Position numbers and translations under genes: made by a program. Below, piece by piece: positions 45,570 to 58,499 of a stretch of DNA of 64,000 bases (position 1 is the first letter of the stretch; each line of letters opens with the position of its first letter). The stretch is from Lycorma delicatula (lineage: Eukaryota > Arthropoda > Insecta > Hemiptera > Fulgoridae): NCBI RefSeq assembly GCF_047948215.1, contig NC_134455.1, forward strand, positions 77,067,189 to 77,131,188. The letters are read 5' to 3'. The notes below the pieces were generated by a model. The model was not told the DNA's origin. It did no database searches and saw nothing but the letters and a program-made list of their open reading frames with translations.

Positions 45570-48500
45570 TCACTTTAAACGCTATTAAAAGTAAAATAAT
45601 TTTAGCCCCTATAATATTACCCTGGACCCAAAATACAAAGCATTTTTTTTCATTACTCTCATAAAATAAACAATCCTTTATGTATGTTTATTATTTTTTT
45701 CTTAAGGATCAATTATTTATGAAAAAAACTATTTGTTAATTTTTTCCATAAAGTAAAGAAGCCGCAAAATCAAATATTTGGAAATGTTGATGAATAAATC
45801 TTATATTTAATCATTAAAATTAAAAAAAAACTCCCACTGATACAAGAGCCCTAAAGATTTTTATAAATTCGGAAAACGATTTTGCTCCCTATATTTAAAC
45901 GTTTATTATTAAATTAAAAAAGATTTTTAATGATTGAATCGGAAAGACGTTCCGGCGACGTCATAACGTTTTGTAATGAAAAAGCTGTGCAAGATATCTA
46001 TGACTTGAACGGCATATCCGGAAGTCGTGCAATTCTTTTCCAGCTGGATTTATCAGTAAACTGTCTATCTAATATACAAATAAACAGAAGGAACAAAACA
46101 ACTTAAGAAAAATCTTATTATTATATAAATATACCATAATGTTCTATTCGTATAACGTATATTGTTGTTAAATATAAAAATATCATAAAGTTTTAGATCG
46201 ATTCAACTACAATTTTGCAATACATTATTACCAAATACTTTTATTATTTTTTCTTTTACAATTTTTTTTCCTCGATAATTACAAAACATTTCCATTGTTC
46301 AAACATATTATATTTTCTATTGATATAACAGCCCATTCTCTTTGTTTACTTTACATCTCTAATATAATTGTCCCTTTTGTTCTGTAAACAAGCAAATGGG
46401 TGACAGGGATGAGTGATGTTCTGTATTTCCCATTGATCACTATTTTTCATTTCAATTTGTTTTCGTTCTAGGTTTAATTTTTAAATATAACATTTACCCT
46501 TTTGTCATGTTTTATGATGAAATATATATTAAATTGTATGTGTTGTGTGTGTTTGTGTGAGTTTTGTTGTTTATATTGCATTAAAAATTGAATAATATAA
46601 CATTTTATATTTTTTTTAAAAATAAGCATTTTTTAATACAAGTTCATTATGTTAATATATATTATATGTGGGTATGTATGTATATATATTACCATTAAAT
46701 ATTTATTGCTAACAATTAATGGTTTCTGAAATTTTTTCATTTACTCTTTAGTGGAATATTTTCTCGTTTTAGTTTTATTCTCTGCCATAAAAAAAGAAGG
46801 TTCATTCCTCGTAAAAGAGATATGTTAATAAATTACCGTGGAATGTGTAACATTTAAGTCCTTTGTTAAGTCGTTTCCACATTTTTATTTCAATCTCTTT
46901 TGTCTCAATTAATATTCTATTTCTCTTATTCGTTTAATTATTTTTTTTTTTTATTTGATTCCTTTACGGCCGGTTTTATTTTATATTCATACTTAGTATA
47001 CGTATTAACTTTTTTCCAAAGTGTGCTTATATATATATATTCATTTTTTCAAATAATACAGATTTTTTCTCGCCTTGTGAAATATAAATCAAAGCTCATT
47101 ATTTTTCAATATAGAGTTCGAAGTTATATAATATGAAAAAGAGCTGGCAAAGTGGTGCGTGACTTTTCCGGTTAATAATAATACAAATTAAAAGAATTAC
47201 ATCCAAAAAAACAAAATAAACAACAGAATACGTGTTTTTTACAGATATGGAATAAATTATAAGAAAAATTTTTCATTAAATTTAACACTTCCTTCAATAG
47301 AAGCTAAAATAAGAAACACAAAATTCTCAAATAATATTTCTGCATTTTATATCCTGGGTCCATAATTTTAAAAAAAATTTAACATTTCTTGGTAGATCTA
47401 TATACGAAGTATAAATTTCAAAGGTTTTTTAAATATATTTGAACCAAATTTGAAGAAAATCAGTTTGTTCAGTCCTGAGATATAAGGCCTAAAGCAGTGC
47501 AATACATAAACTTACGCACATACATATGTTTCTTGGTTTAGATGAATTAATTGGATCCTAAAACGTAAATATTTGTAAAAAAGAAAACCGATACCTCATT
47601 TTTGACTTGATCAACATACTTTATACACTTTTGTGTAGTTACTAATGTAAAATAATAATTGCTACATTCGCCTGGACAGAAAAAAATGTTCTTATTAAAA
47701 CTATATTCAGTTCCAGGATATTTAAAAATATACATATATTAAGAGGTAGATATATGTTTTGTTATGAAAGAAAATTTTGAATATAATTCAAAAAATCAAT
47801 TATGATTTAATATTTTTGTTCAAAAGGATTTCACGCAAATTTATTTACAAAATATTTATCAAATTTTTAGCTTCCTAAAGACAGAAATGTCGTGATGTTT
47901 TTCAAAACATTATGTTTGTTTTATTTTTAAAGAACTGAAATACACTAAAATATAGAAATTTAATTATTTATTATCTTAGTCGTAACACTTTTTTATATTT
48001 TACCTTAACTGCCATGACTTTCATAAATTTGAAAATAAAATGAAATTTACTAAATAAAAATTCTTACAAACAAAAGAAATAATGCTTATGTAATAATAAT
48101 ATTATCTATAAACGAAATAATGATTTACTCAGGACCTTTTAATGAAATTAACATTACATTAAACAGAAAAAAAAACGAAAACAATGATACAAGTGCTAAT
48201 TGAGTGGTTGTATTTAAACAGCAGCAACAAGTAACAACGGCAGTAAAAACAAGTGATCTTTTCTCTTTATTTTTTTGCTTTTTGTACAGAAAAAAACAAA
48301 TAAGGCCTTCTTTTTTACAACCCTAATAAAGGGTTCAAACAAAGAGCTCTTCTCAGGTACTACAAACCCTGTTAATGATACCATAACAACAGAACAGAAG
48401 GGATTCAGGCGAAACATATCCTTCATAAACTTTTACTCTATTTCTCTACTATCTCAAATAAATAAAAAATAAACAAAAATACAAAAAGTTTTATGTTTCT

Positions 48501-49225
48501 GATATTAATCGTAGAATGTTTTTTTTTTTTTAAATTAATATTCTGTATTAGGTTCAGTATTTTGGGATGTTTATAGCCGAAATTTCCTTTTGATCGGTTT
48601 ACAGGCAGATTTAGTTTTCTAGTATTCTTACAAACGACTGACTTCAGATAAAACCAAAAATGAAAAAAGACAATAAAAAATATATTTTAATTTCAAAAAA
48701 ACTTATAATAAAATTATTTAGCATAAATTCATAATGTCAGAATATATTAATTTGTTACTTATTATAAAAAGTTATAAATTTAAGTTATATAAATGTTAAT
48801 GATATTTTAAAAAGTTTTTGTTAGTTTTAAACTTGTTTTTAAATCGATATCATTTTCTACAGATACAAATTTTAAAAAGGGAATTCAAGAATGGTTATTC
48901 TTTACATTTTTGAGAGGTAATTTATTTATTTATTATTTTTATAACTCTGTCATTAAATATGTTTTACATAAATATTTAGATTATATATTTCAATTTTGAT
49001 GCAGAAAACATCTATCACTAAATCTCTACCATTTTAAAGTTTTATTTATGTTCTTAACTAATCTATTACTAAAAAAAAATCTAATAAACCAGAAATCTCT
49101 ACAAAATTTTTTAACTGAAATCAAAAAAAGTATAAATCAATAAGAGAGACAATTTTTCAATTCATTTACAACAAATAATTGTATTCTGCTGTTAGGTAGT
49201 AATATATAAATTATTTATTACAAAC
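45570..49225. other. AT-rich sequence, no gene seen
   Basis: A slightly GC-richer patch at about 45950-46060 (GACGTTCCGGCGACGTC) is not recognisable. The short open frames at 46900-47136 and 48214-48472 are composition-driven. Nothing else is supported. Confidence 0.45.
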
Positions 49226-49231
49226 AAAGCG

Positions 49232-50274
49232 AATCACGAAGAATGTAACAAACTTTAAGGGATGATCTACGGGTAAAAGCAATATAAAATAAGTACATAT
49301 AAACATACGTATGAAAACACATCGTTTGCGAGTGTTAGCTGGCGAAAGATTTCGTCCTGTTTTCTGACGTTTCGTTTAAACAAAGCCCGATTGTAATTTT
49401 TGGAACCAAAATTAAACGGTAAATTTAATGGTATTATATGAAATTGACATAAAAAATAGAAAAAATGGTCCCAAAACTGTAATTTTAGTAGTTTTTGAAA
49501 AACCTGGAATAAAAGGCAAAAAATTAAGAGTCGAAAAAGATATATTTTATGCTTGACGTAAAATAACTCTGATAAATGGGTAATAAATTCATAAAAGTTT
49601 TGAAAAACAACTTGTACAGAATTTGATTTTGAGTAAAACTGTATGAATAATGTCCACAGAAACTAAATAAAAAGTATGATTTCGGAATTGACTAAAAAGA
49701 AATTAATGTTTGTTATTTTTTTAAATAATTTTATTATTTTGTTCAGTAATATTGAAAATTTTGTTTTGGTTAATACCAGTTAAGATGTGCCTAATTTTAA
49801 TAAGTTTTATTTTTAATAAACTTTAAAATTCTTTTGTTTGTAATTAGTTTATGTGGACGTTTTTCATAAAATTTTATTCCGAATCAAATTTTCTGTAAAT
49901 TCTGTTTAAATCTTTTATGTATATAAATATTTCGTCGATAATCTCTTTTAACAAAATTATTTTTTCTTGTGTTTTTGGACCCCAATTTTTCGTCTTTTGG
50001 TCCAGATTTCTCGACAACTATAAAATTGCAGTTCTAGGACCTATTTTTTATAATATTTTTTATCAGATTTCATAAAAACCAATAAATTATTTCTTTAATT
50101 TCGATCCAAAGAATTACACTCTAGCTCAATTTTACCGAATGCAAAGAAATCAGGGCGAAATCTTTCGCCAGTTAACGTCTGCTAACGAAGGGATTTCAAA
50201 CCTATGTTTACATGTACTTTCTTCTTTATTTTCACCAGTAGAGCATCTCCTGAAAGTTTGTTAATTCTTCATGA
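49232..50274. mobile_element. Foldback element with about 490-bp inverted arms
   Basis: The left arm (49232 to about 49740) and right arm (about 49780 to 50274) align throughout as inverted complements with moderate divergence. Matching phrases, in arm order from the outside: CACGAAGAATG with CATGAAGAATT, AACAAACTTT, GATCTAC with GCTCTAC, AAGTACAT[A/G]TAAACAT, CTGGCGAAAGATTTCG, GTAATTTTTGGA with GTAATTCTTTGGA, and ATGGTCCC with ATAGGTCCT. The spacer is only tens of bases. No frame is conserved. This is a long-hairpin MITE or foldback element; if transcribed it would form dsRNA. Confidence 0.75.
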
Positions 50275-50282
50275 AAAAACTG

Positions 50283-50310
50283 TATATATATATATATATA
50301 ATATATATAT
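50283..50310. repeat. (AT)n microsatellite
   Basis: AT dinucleotides immediately beyond the right end of the foldback element. Confidence 0.85.
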
Positions 50311-50319
50311 TTCTGTTCC

Positions 50320-51570
50320 AGTTGTGTGAATAACTTCTTAAATTTCTTAAACACTATACCCTTTGGAAATATTTTATTTTTATTTTCCGAATTCCTGAAT
50401 TTTTTTTTAAGGTCTAAAATATTTTTAAAATAAATACAAAGTGAAATTTAAATTATTTGTTTTTATTAATGTAAATTTTAACTTTTATTGTTAACATATT
50501 TTTGTTTATTCATAGTAATAAAATTGGTTAACATTGTAGAAATATGTTTTTCAGGAATAATTCATTTTCTAAATAATTTTAATTATTTAATAAAATGATT
50601 TGTCACTCCCTCTCTCTCTCTCTCTTTCAGTTTTTCTTTCTTTCTGGAACTATTTTTCTTTCTTCTTATGTAAGCTTTATTTATAAATTTTTTTTTTTAC
50701 TTAAATATGAAAAGGAGGCTCATCAATATTCCTTTCACTTACTCACGGAGAAGTACATACGTGTATTACACAATTAATATTATTTCTAAAAATACATTAA
50801 TCGGTAGAAAAAGACCAAAAAAAAAAAAAAAAAATAAAAATTTAGAAAAAGACCAATAAATTAATTTTACATTCTTCTTATCATTAAAAGTAATAAATAA
50901 ATATTAATTATAGCTCATGTTACATAACAAAATTAGTATTGACATTAAATTCTTAATAATAATTGAAATAACAGTTTGGAGGGAGTGGGCGTTATAAGAT
51001 GAAAGTAATTGAAAATGAGAATGCACCAAGCTTTCTATTGAACTGCAATGTGCAAACAACAGAGGTATGTGTGTAGATTACAATTTGTGGGTAAAATGGC
51101 GTTAGTATCGTGGCGCGCATCGTATAACGTTATAAACAACCCCACCTCTTTCCATCCATAAAACATTGTTCCAAATATTTTATGTTGCGATGAAATAGAT
51201 TAATTTTTTATTTTATTAATTTTTTCTTGTTTAGTTTATTACAGTGATTTTCATTATCTTAAATAATTTTTAATTTCAACAAAGTTTTGTTTAATAAGAT
51301 AAAATAATATACTAACATAAATAATTTTATTTATATATTTTTTTTTATAAAAATCGCTTTTTTACTCGTAGTCAATAAAATAACAAAAAAAAAAATTAAA
51401 GTAAAATCAATATAAATTTATTATTATTTTTTTTAACTGCGCCTTTAAATTTTTTACGTAAAGTTGAAGGGAGGTAAAAATTACGGGTAAGTAATGCGAT
51501 GTTACTTGTTTGTAAGTACGCCTCGAATTATAAATATGAAATTTAAATAAGAATTCAAAAAAATATGTAT
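50320..51570. other. AT-rich sequence, no gene seen
   Basis: A (CT)n tract lies near 50610-50628. A GC-richer patch at 51045-51150 (GTATCGTGGCGCGCATCG) is unidentified. Confidence 0.45.
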
Positions 51571-51578
51571 TTTATTTT

Positions 51579-51867
51579 GGTTGGGTTGGTCTTGTGGTAA
51601 ACTCGTCAAAAAAAGGAAAGATTTTGAAGTCGAAATTACTCAGGTTCTAATCCTATTCTAATAAAGATAATTGATTTTATTTAGATTTGAATACTAGGTC
51701 GTGGATACCGGTGTTTTTTGGTGGTTGGGTTTCAATTAACTAACTACACGTCTAAGGAATGGTCACCCTGAATCTGTTCAAGTTTGAAAATTTACCGGTA
51801 CAGTTACATTACACTGATGAGTCGTTAATGACTTTAACTGTTGATGTGACTATAAAAAAAAAAAAAA
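51579..51867 (+). mobile_element. Family A SINE, full length, tail type 2
   Basis: The head has GGTTGGTCTTGTGGTAAAC (A box) and CAGGTTCTAATCCTATTCTA (B box). The core TAGGTCGTGGATACCGGTGT and GGTTGGGTTTCAATTAAC follows. The tail reads TTTACCGGTACAGTTACATT, GATGAGTCGTTAATGACTTT and ACTGTTGATGTGACTATAAA with an A-run. The tail has nothing in common with tail type 1. Confidence 0.8.
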
Positions 51868-51879
51868 CTGTTGAAAGAT

Positions 51880-52980
51880 AATATTCTGGCATGATTTTTT
51901 AAAAATATTTATGTTAAATAACTTGTATATAGTTACAGGATGCCTAGAAGATTCAAGAGTTTTTCATGGCGAGTTAAAATAACGTCACCATGTTTAATTA
52001 GAAAATTTTGATCAGAATTAAAAGGAAATTTCGCAATTCCCAGGATTAATTTAAGGTAAGAATACTGATTATTTAATTATTAATGTACTCTGAAATCGAT
52101 TTAATATTAACAACAAGTAAATATGAGTAAAATAATTTCATAAAGACCAGAAGAATATTAAATAACAACAAATAAATGAAATCAAAACAAGAGTAGAGGC
52201 TATATATGTAATAATAATTTTATATTTTTATTTTTTTAAGAGATCAGAAAAAAAAACTACACTAAAGTTGAAAGAAAACCTACTGGAGGAAAGTAAAAAT
52301 TTGATTAATAAAGTTAGACTATCCATTGCTTTTACATTTCCTGTAAGGAAAAGCTTTAAAATATTTTTACAAATAACATTTATAAATAAACGTACATAAA
52401 CATGGATTTTATTAAAAATGGTAAATATAGTAAAGAAAATACATTTCTTGTGATTTACAAAGAGTATAGTTCCAGATGTGTATGTTTCAATCGGTTCAAT
52501 TCTATCTAATCAGTTAACTTATAAAGTTCAAGTAAACAAACTGCGCGTATGAGTGTTCAGACGACCCATTTACAAGCATCTCCTGTAAATCCTGATGCAT
52601 ACAAAAGAAACTACTTGAAATTAATATTCAGTAACCACGCTCTATTATATTTTACAAAAGTTATACGTATATTTTAAGTTTAAATAAATTAAGACATGTT
52701 AAATAATCAGTAAATATTTTTTACCTCGTCGAGCCGACGAGATAACCAGTGAGTATTTTCATTAAAGTTCTTATTTAGTGAGTATTCATTCCTTAAAGTT
52801 GTTACGTAGTTTCCTTGAGGTTTTTAAGAGTTATGAAAAATGTCAATTTTCCGCTAACAGTAAAAGTTCACTAATATTTTAGATTAAATTTCTATGTTAA
52901 TAAACAAATAATAAATTTAATTTAGTTTTTCTCATCTGATTACGAGAAATCAGACATGGTGCTGTCAGTATTAAGAGAGA
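51880..52980. other. AT-rich sequence, no feature seen
   Basis: No gene, RNA or repeat recognised. Confidence 0.5.
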
Positions 52981-52984
52981 GGCT

Positions 52985-54120
52985 CAATCTTTTTTTTCTT
53001 TTATATTATCCAATTTCCAATAATTTGGTTCAAAAGTATCCGTTACATATTTTATACAGTTTTTCCATTCCTGCTGGCTCGTTGTATTAATGGCTTTTAA
53101 GTATAAAATGTTAACATCGGATATGTTAAAAGCAGTATTTTCAGACGCTATGTAACTTTTGATTTATCTCGATTCTCAATTGGATTAAATTCACATTGAT
53201 AGTGGATTAATTGTAGCACGGTTTTACTACTGGATTTTGCTAACTCATCAGTTTTATACGTATTAAAACTACTATTAATACGCGAAACCCTTTGAAATAA
53301 TTTGAAAAATGTCTTTTTCCAAGACACATTGGAATTTTTTCTTTCTACATGAACGAAAAAGGGCGTTGTCTAAGACAATAAAAGAATTACTTTCCGGAAG
53401 AGGTGATACATCGCTAAACCATTTCTCAAGTTCATCTCGTTATGATTTAGATTCAAAAATTCAAAGACAAACCCGGTTTTACTGGCGATTCACGTAGTTA
53501 TAGAACGTCTACGTTTACCCGATGGAGCCGTATTCCCGGTTGATAAAACACACAAAACGGCTTCTTTTGACGAATTCTTATTTTTATCTTTCCAAACGAC
53601 ACTCCTTGTATGGCCTTCGTTACCCAAGTTTCATCCACATAATATATTCTACGGCATGCTTGGCTCATTTTCTTTATTTTAGTGTAATATCTTCACCATT
53701 TAATGATATCATCCCAGTCAATTAAATCACTTTCCCGGCCTTTTTTTCGTATTTAAAATTCATAATTTTTAACAATTTATAAAGTTGTTCTTCGGAAATT
53801 TGATAGATTGTTATTGGGATTTACAACTCGTAACACTTTGTCTATTGTAGGCAGTTTTTCAAAAATAAAAATCATGTACTTTTTAACGAATTGCTTTTTT
53901 ATTGAAATCGTCAACTTTTTCTTCAATTGAGTTTTGTTTTCTTAGAAGACCGTAATTCGTTAATAGATTTATACTGGCAAATCACATTGTACACTGAAGC
54001 AGAAAAACCTCCACTTATATTAGCAGTTTTATTAACGACATCCGAAGTCAATGCCGTTGGATTACTGTGTAATTCGCTTTTGTAAGCATTTAAAATGATA
54101 TGGTTTGCCGCATGACTTAA
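52985..54120 (-). pseudogene. Tc1/mariner-superfamily DDE transposase, decayed (DETWV type)
   Basis: On the minus strand, across many frameshifts: SNPTALTSDVVNKTANISGG (near 54080), a first catalytic block IYYVDETWVTKA (53610-53650, Asp and Glu intact), EGHTRSVVWKDK, then GKRRR and KTGFVFEF. After a damaged middle comes TDELAKSSSKTVLQL, YQCEFNPIENR (53160-53230, catalytic Glu retained) and SYIASENTAFNISD, ending EWKNCIKYVTDTFEPNYW near 53000. The DETWVN...GHT opening and the PPYHCELNPIE block typify a DDE endonuclease family common in aphids and other insects. The second Asp region was not resolved. Dead copy of about 1.1 kb; terminal repeats not found. Confidence 0.75.
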
Positions 54121-54559
54121 GGGCTTCTATCGCGGCCTTTTTTCGGAGGGAATATCAATAATCAGGCATTATTATCAATTGAATGGCATGGTGTCAAAAT
54201 AATGACGTAACTCAAGTCGTTCAGACACATATCTAGGAATACGCTATACTCACGTACCAGTAAGCTTAAAGAAAATTGTGTTATATTAACTTTAAATAAC
54301 ATTAGAGTAAATAAATAACAGTAACACAAAAGTTGAATACGAGAACAAGACTGAACATATGAAAGATCAAGGGTTTTTTTTATTCGAACTGAGAAGATAT
54401 AACATTTTATAAACGTTTGATTACATGACTACTTATGAGTAATTATACGGTGACTAATATGTGAGTAACGATTATAATGTTGTATTTAGGTACGGTGCGT
54501 TGTGAATTGGCACTGATACACCGGACGTGACTCGCAGAATCTCACTCTGCAAACGTAAT

Positions 54560-54800
54560 ATTTGATTGTTCTTCAATCTATAAGCTAAGAGAATACAGTA
54601 TAGTGATCAATAAGCAACCCCACTCAACAACCAAAGTACACAGTTATCCAATGTCTGCTATTGAAATCTGTATAAAAGAAACTAACTTTTTTTAGGATTT
54701 GGACCTCGAAATCTTTGACTTCAAAAATCAGCTATTAAACTACTGATTTGCGACGATGAGTTAACCACTAGAAAAGCCTAGTTAACATTAGCGAAATATT
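54560..54800 (-). mobile_element. Family A SINE, old and diverged
   Basis: The minus strand shows GCTTTTCTAGTGGTTAACTC (A box), AAATCAGTAGTTTAATAGCTGATTT-type sequence where the palindrome sits in other copies, GATTTCGAGGTCCAAATCC (B box), and ATTGGATAACTGTGTACTTT of the core. The tail is not identifiable. Confidence 0.6.
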
Positions 54801-54918
54801 TTTGAGACAAAATCTAAATACTTTCTATTTATGAGTAATTCTCATAAAGAGGCAAAAACCTGAACACATTAACGGATATCTATTAATATAGCTAATAAAA
54901 TAACTTACTTGATTATCA

Positions 54919-54956
<38 letters not shown>
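54919..54956. repeat. (AAT)n(ATT)n palindromic microsatellite
   Basis: AAT units switch to ATT units at the centre, so the tract is self-complementary. Confidence 0.9.
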
Positions 54957-54959
54957 GAA

Positions 54960-56185
54960 GCACCACTGCTGGGTCTTTCAAGTGATATTATACAGAAATT
55001 TATCTCATTTAAACTAAAAATAATGTTTCATTGATAAAATCATTAATTTAAACAAGATTATTTTATTTTACAAATTATAGAGAGAAGTTATTCTAATAAA
55101 ATGTAATTTATTAAATTTAAAAAAAAGTAAAGTAATTAGGGCTACATAAAATTTTGCTTGGGGTCAGATATGAATAAGGAAAAAATGAAAAGTAAAAGAG
55201 TGAGTTTAGAGTTTACACTCGTACACTTGGATTGGTTAAGTGATGATGTAAAGTGGGAGAGTAATACTAGTACAGTGAGAAGTAATTCACACGAGTTACG
55301 ATATGTACAATTGGATGAGATAAGAGACAATCAAATTGGGAATCAGAGAAGAATTGTCTAAGCGCACTTCCGTTTCCTAATTACCTTTTCATATGACAGT
55401 AACAAGAGTACGATGTATGGAATTTTACGGTTCTGCTATATATGTACTGGTATTAAATAACTTATGTATAGTAACGTAGAATGCATAGTAATATACTTAT
55501 TATATATGAAGTTTTAATTTAACCTACGGTATTATTAATTTGCTTTACTTATTTTCAGTAGGTAGGGATTAGATAAATATTTTATTCAGATTAATATATA
55601 ATTATAGATGATATCGATATTGGAAGATGTAATTCTGAAGGAACAAAAAAAGAATTGTCCGTAACATTTACCTGAACTTAAAAAGAGAATTCCTGGTAAA
55701 AATCTTGAACATAATACAATTTACATTTAATTCTTTACAAAAGAAAAAGAATAAAAATAAAATAATACTGTCCATATTTGTAAATAGAAAAAAATATTAG
55801 TAGGCATTAATGTAATTATTTTCAGCACATATTATTTTTATGCATGAAATAAACATTTTAAATATTCCGGTTTTGTTTTTTAATAAAATTCTTTAAAACT
55901 AATCGATAGAAAAATATTCTTATTTTTGAAAAATTAAGAAAATTTTTGGGAAAAAATAGAAAAATTAATGGGAAATTTTTTAAGCGGATTGGTAATTTGT
56001 TTAAACTAATAATAAAAATGAATGTATAACGTTGTTGTACGTTCTTAGAGGAAAGTTCTTATACTATATTACTCTAAAATATTTTTAATTTTTTATATTA
56101 TTTTTCTGTTATATTTTTTTTGTTACGAAAGAGCGCCATCAACAGCTAAGGTCATTAGCTCGGTAGAAATTGGTAGAGTATGAAA
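54960..56185. other. AT-rich sequence with one unexplained short frame
   Basis: The stretch 55158-55361 is open for 67 codons with balanced composition (KMKSKRVSLEFTLVHLDWLS and onward), unlike the surrounding random frames. It matches nothing I know and has no clear splice sites. No other feature. Confidence 0.35.
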
Positions 56186-56187
56186 AG

Positions 56188-56255
56188 GTGCCTTGCCTGA
56201 CCGGGATTCGAACCCGGGACCTCCGCACAAAATGTTAAGACGCTAAAACGAGGGT
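56188..56255 (-). mobile_element. Family B SINE head fragment
   Basis: The minus strand reads TTTTAGCGTCTTAACATTTT, GCGGAGGTCCCGGGTTCGAA and TCCCGGTCAGGCAAGG. The B-box and 3' half of the tRNA-like head match family B exactly in places. No body or tail follows. Confidence 0.65.
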
Positions 56256-56289
56256 CGGCAACAAATTTTAGCCCTAATAAAGGTTTCAC

Positions 56290-56720
56290 ATAAAATAAGC
56301 TGTAAAATTAAATTAAAATAAAAACGTCAAAAGAAACGAGTCCATCGGTGCGTGGACACACGACGGAAACGAATGTTCTAAGAGTGAGATAGAAACGCCG
56401 TATACGCAAACGCCGTTTATAAGAGTAAGAGAGATGAGAGAGGGAGAATGTATTCGCCAAAGCTGTGTATAAGAATGAGAGAGAGTGAGAACGCGCATAT
56501 ACGTATAAGCTGTGCATAAAAGTGAGAGTGACTGACGGATCGCGCTTACCAAACACTCGTATTAGTATCTACATGTAGATACTAATACCGCGTACTATAT
56601 ATATATGCTATAAATATATAGGTAGTGGGGAATCAGTTAGTTTGTGACGCATTTTCCGTGACTGTCGTTTTTTCTCAGTTGACTCCCCATCCTGAAGGCT
56701 TCGTTAAGAAGCTTTGTTTA
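56290..56720 (+). promoter_or_regulatory. Candidate promoter: GAGA-rich repeats, palindrome, TATA and initiator
   Basis: Three imperfect units near 56415-56535, each opening TGT[G/T][C/T]ATAA or CGTTTATAA and continuing into AGAGAG-type runs, give many GAGAG motifs, the binding core of insect GAGA factor. A perfect 30-bp palindrome follows (56559-56588). TATAAATA sits at 56609-56616 and TCAGTT, the insect initiator consensus, has its A at 56635, giving a TATA position of -26. The combination resembles a promoter, or the LTR of a retroelement. No coding sequence is seen downstream, so the role is unproven. A minus-strand frame over the same DNA is composition-driven. Confidence 0.3.
56559..56588. 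repeat. Perfect 30-bp palindrome
   Basis: GTATTAGTATCTACA and its exact complement meet with no spacer. Confidence 0.9.
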
Positions 56721-58490
56721 AAAAAAAAACAATAAGTTTTCTCCAGATGAGTCTTTTAAATTTAACGATAATAAAAAACTGAAGGAAGATAAGTTTTTCA
56801 CAGAGTAATTTAAATTAGGTTGTTACTTTATACCGACTAATCTAGTGTTTCTTATGTTTGTGATGCATTTAAGGACCCCAAGTTTTAAAAAAAAAGACCA
56901 TAATTGTTCTCTTTTAAAGTAATAATATTTACGATAACACTTGTCGCTGTGGTCATCAAATAGAATAGAATACGCCACTTGTAGGGCTAAATATTAGTTA
57001 TATGCAATTTACTGGATTTGACGTTTTGGTAAGCAGAAATATATTTGGATTAGTGTTGAAGTCAACTGAAAACTATACCACTCCTCATTTTTTTCTAGTG
57101 AGCCTGATAAACAATATTTGTTTTTTTTTTTAAAGAAAAGCTACAAAATTTAGTCATTTGTTACTGCTATCTCATATTATGTATTTTACTATTTTGGTAT
57201 CTCTAACATACAAACATACCCCAAATATACTCTTTTCTACGTTTTATTATAGCAGGTAATGTGTAAAAAAATAGACAAATCATAGACAGGAAGTAAGCAC
57301 GGTTGTAAAGAGTATTATCCTCGTAAAATCCATATTTTTGGGAAACTCCTATTTAAAAATCTCTCATATTTTTGCCTTTTAAATATTAAATAAAAGATAT
57401 TTTATTTTTGTTAACAAATTTTCACGCGTTTAACTCAATACTTTAAAATATTAATTAAACTACCTAAGATGAAAAAATTGCTAATTATATGATTATTATA
57501 CAGCATGAGAACTGTGCGTAAAACTATATCTCAACTACTGTTTGAGATAAAAAAAAAACTAAATATTTATACATTAGTAGTATATCTTTCCAAAAAAAAA
57601 AAATTAAATTTTTTATTATTAACTTTAACTTCTTTTTCTAGGAATTTATAACAAATATAATATTTAGATATTTTATTTTTCTTTATTAAAATTTTAATAT
57701 TAAATATATTTTTTTTTACAATATTAAATATATCATCAAAATTTTCTCTCAAAATTCTTTTGCAAAACACTGAATGATCATGAGGCTTTTGTACATGGAT
57801 ACATGCCCCCATACGTATATGATATGTTTATATATTCATACGTAAATAATATTTCTTTAAACAAATTTCGTGAAAACCGGGATATCAAAGTTAAATAAAA
57901 TATATTGTTTGTATTTGTGATGCAAGAAAGTGTTTAATTATTTAATGTTTTCAGGCAATATAAACTAACAACTAACGAATACACAGGTATCATAACTAGG
58001 TACGAATGATACACATGTTGGGCAGTCAAAGAGAGTTTCCACTTTTAGATGTTAATTGAAATTCAAATCCTTTATTACTATGACAAATTCAATTAGTATA
58101 TTTGTCTGACAATATACGCACACTCTAACGGCCTTGCAAATTGAAAATAGAGTTGTTCGAAAATTTTCAGTTGTTAACATCAGAGAAAAAAATCAAATTT
58201 CATTAAAAAAAAGTTATAAAAAATAAATAACTACATATGGTAATAATCCGAAGTATATAAGAATAAATATAATAATTCCAAGTATGTATAAATAAAGTTG
58301 TAGCAGTTTTAATTACAACGATTTCTACTCATTGAGGATAGTAAATAAATTAATAATATTTGTAAAAATGTAGGTAGTTACACTTAAATGATATGATAAA
58401 ACAAATTGATGCTAACCATATCAATATTGATTCTAAATTCTATTGAGTAATTTTATTTTTCAGTCTAGATAATATCACCATAGCAGAACT
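56720..58490. other. AT-rich sequence, no feature seen
   Basis: Nothing supportable. Confidence 0.5.
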
Positions 58491-58499
58491 ATAGTTGTA

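Noticed and set aside
56308..56556. Minus-strand 80-codon frames
   Set aside because: They are the GAGA repeats read in antisense (serine- and leucine-rich); no conserved domain.
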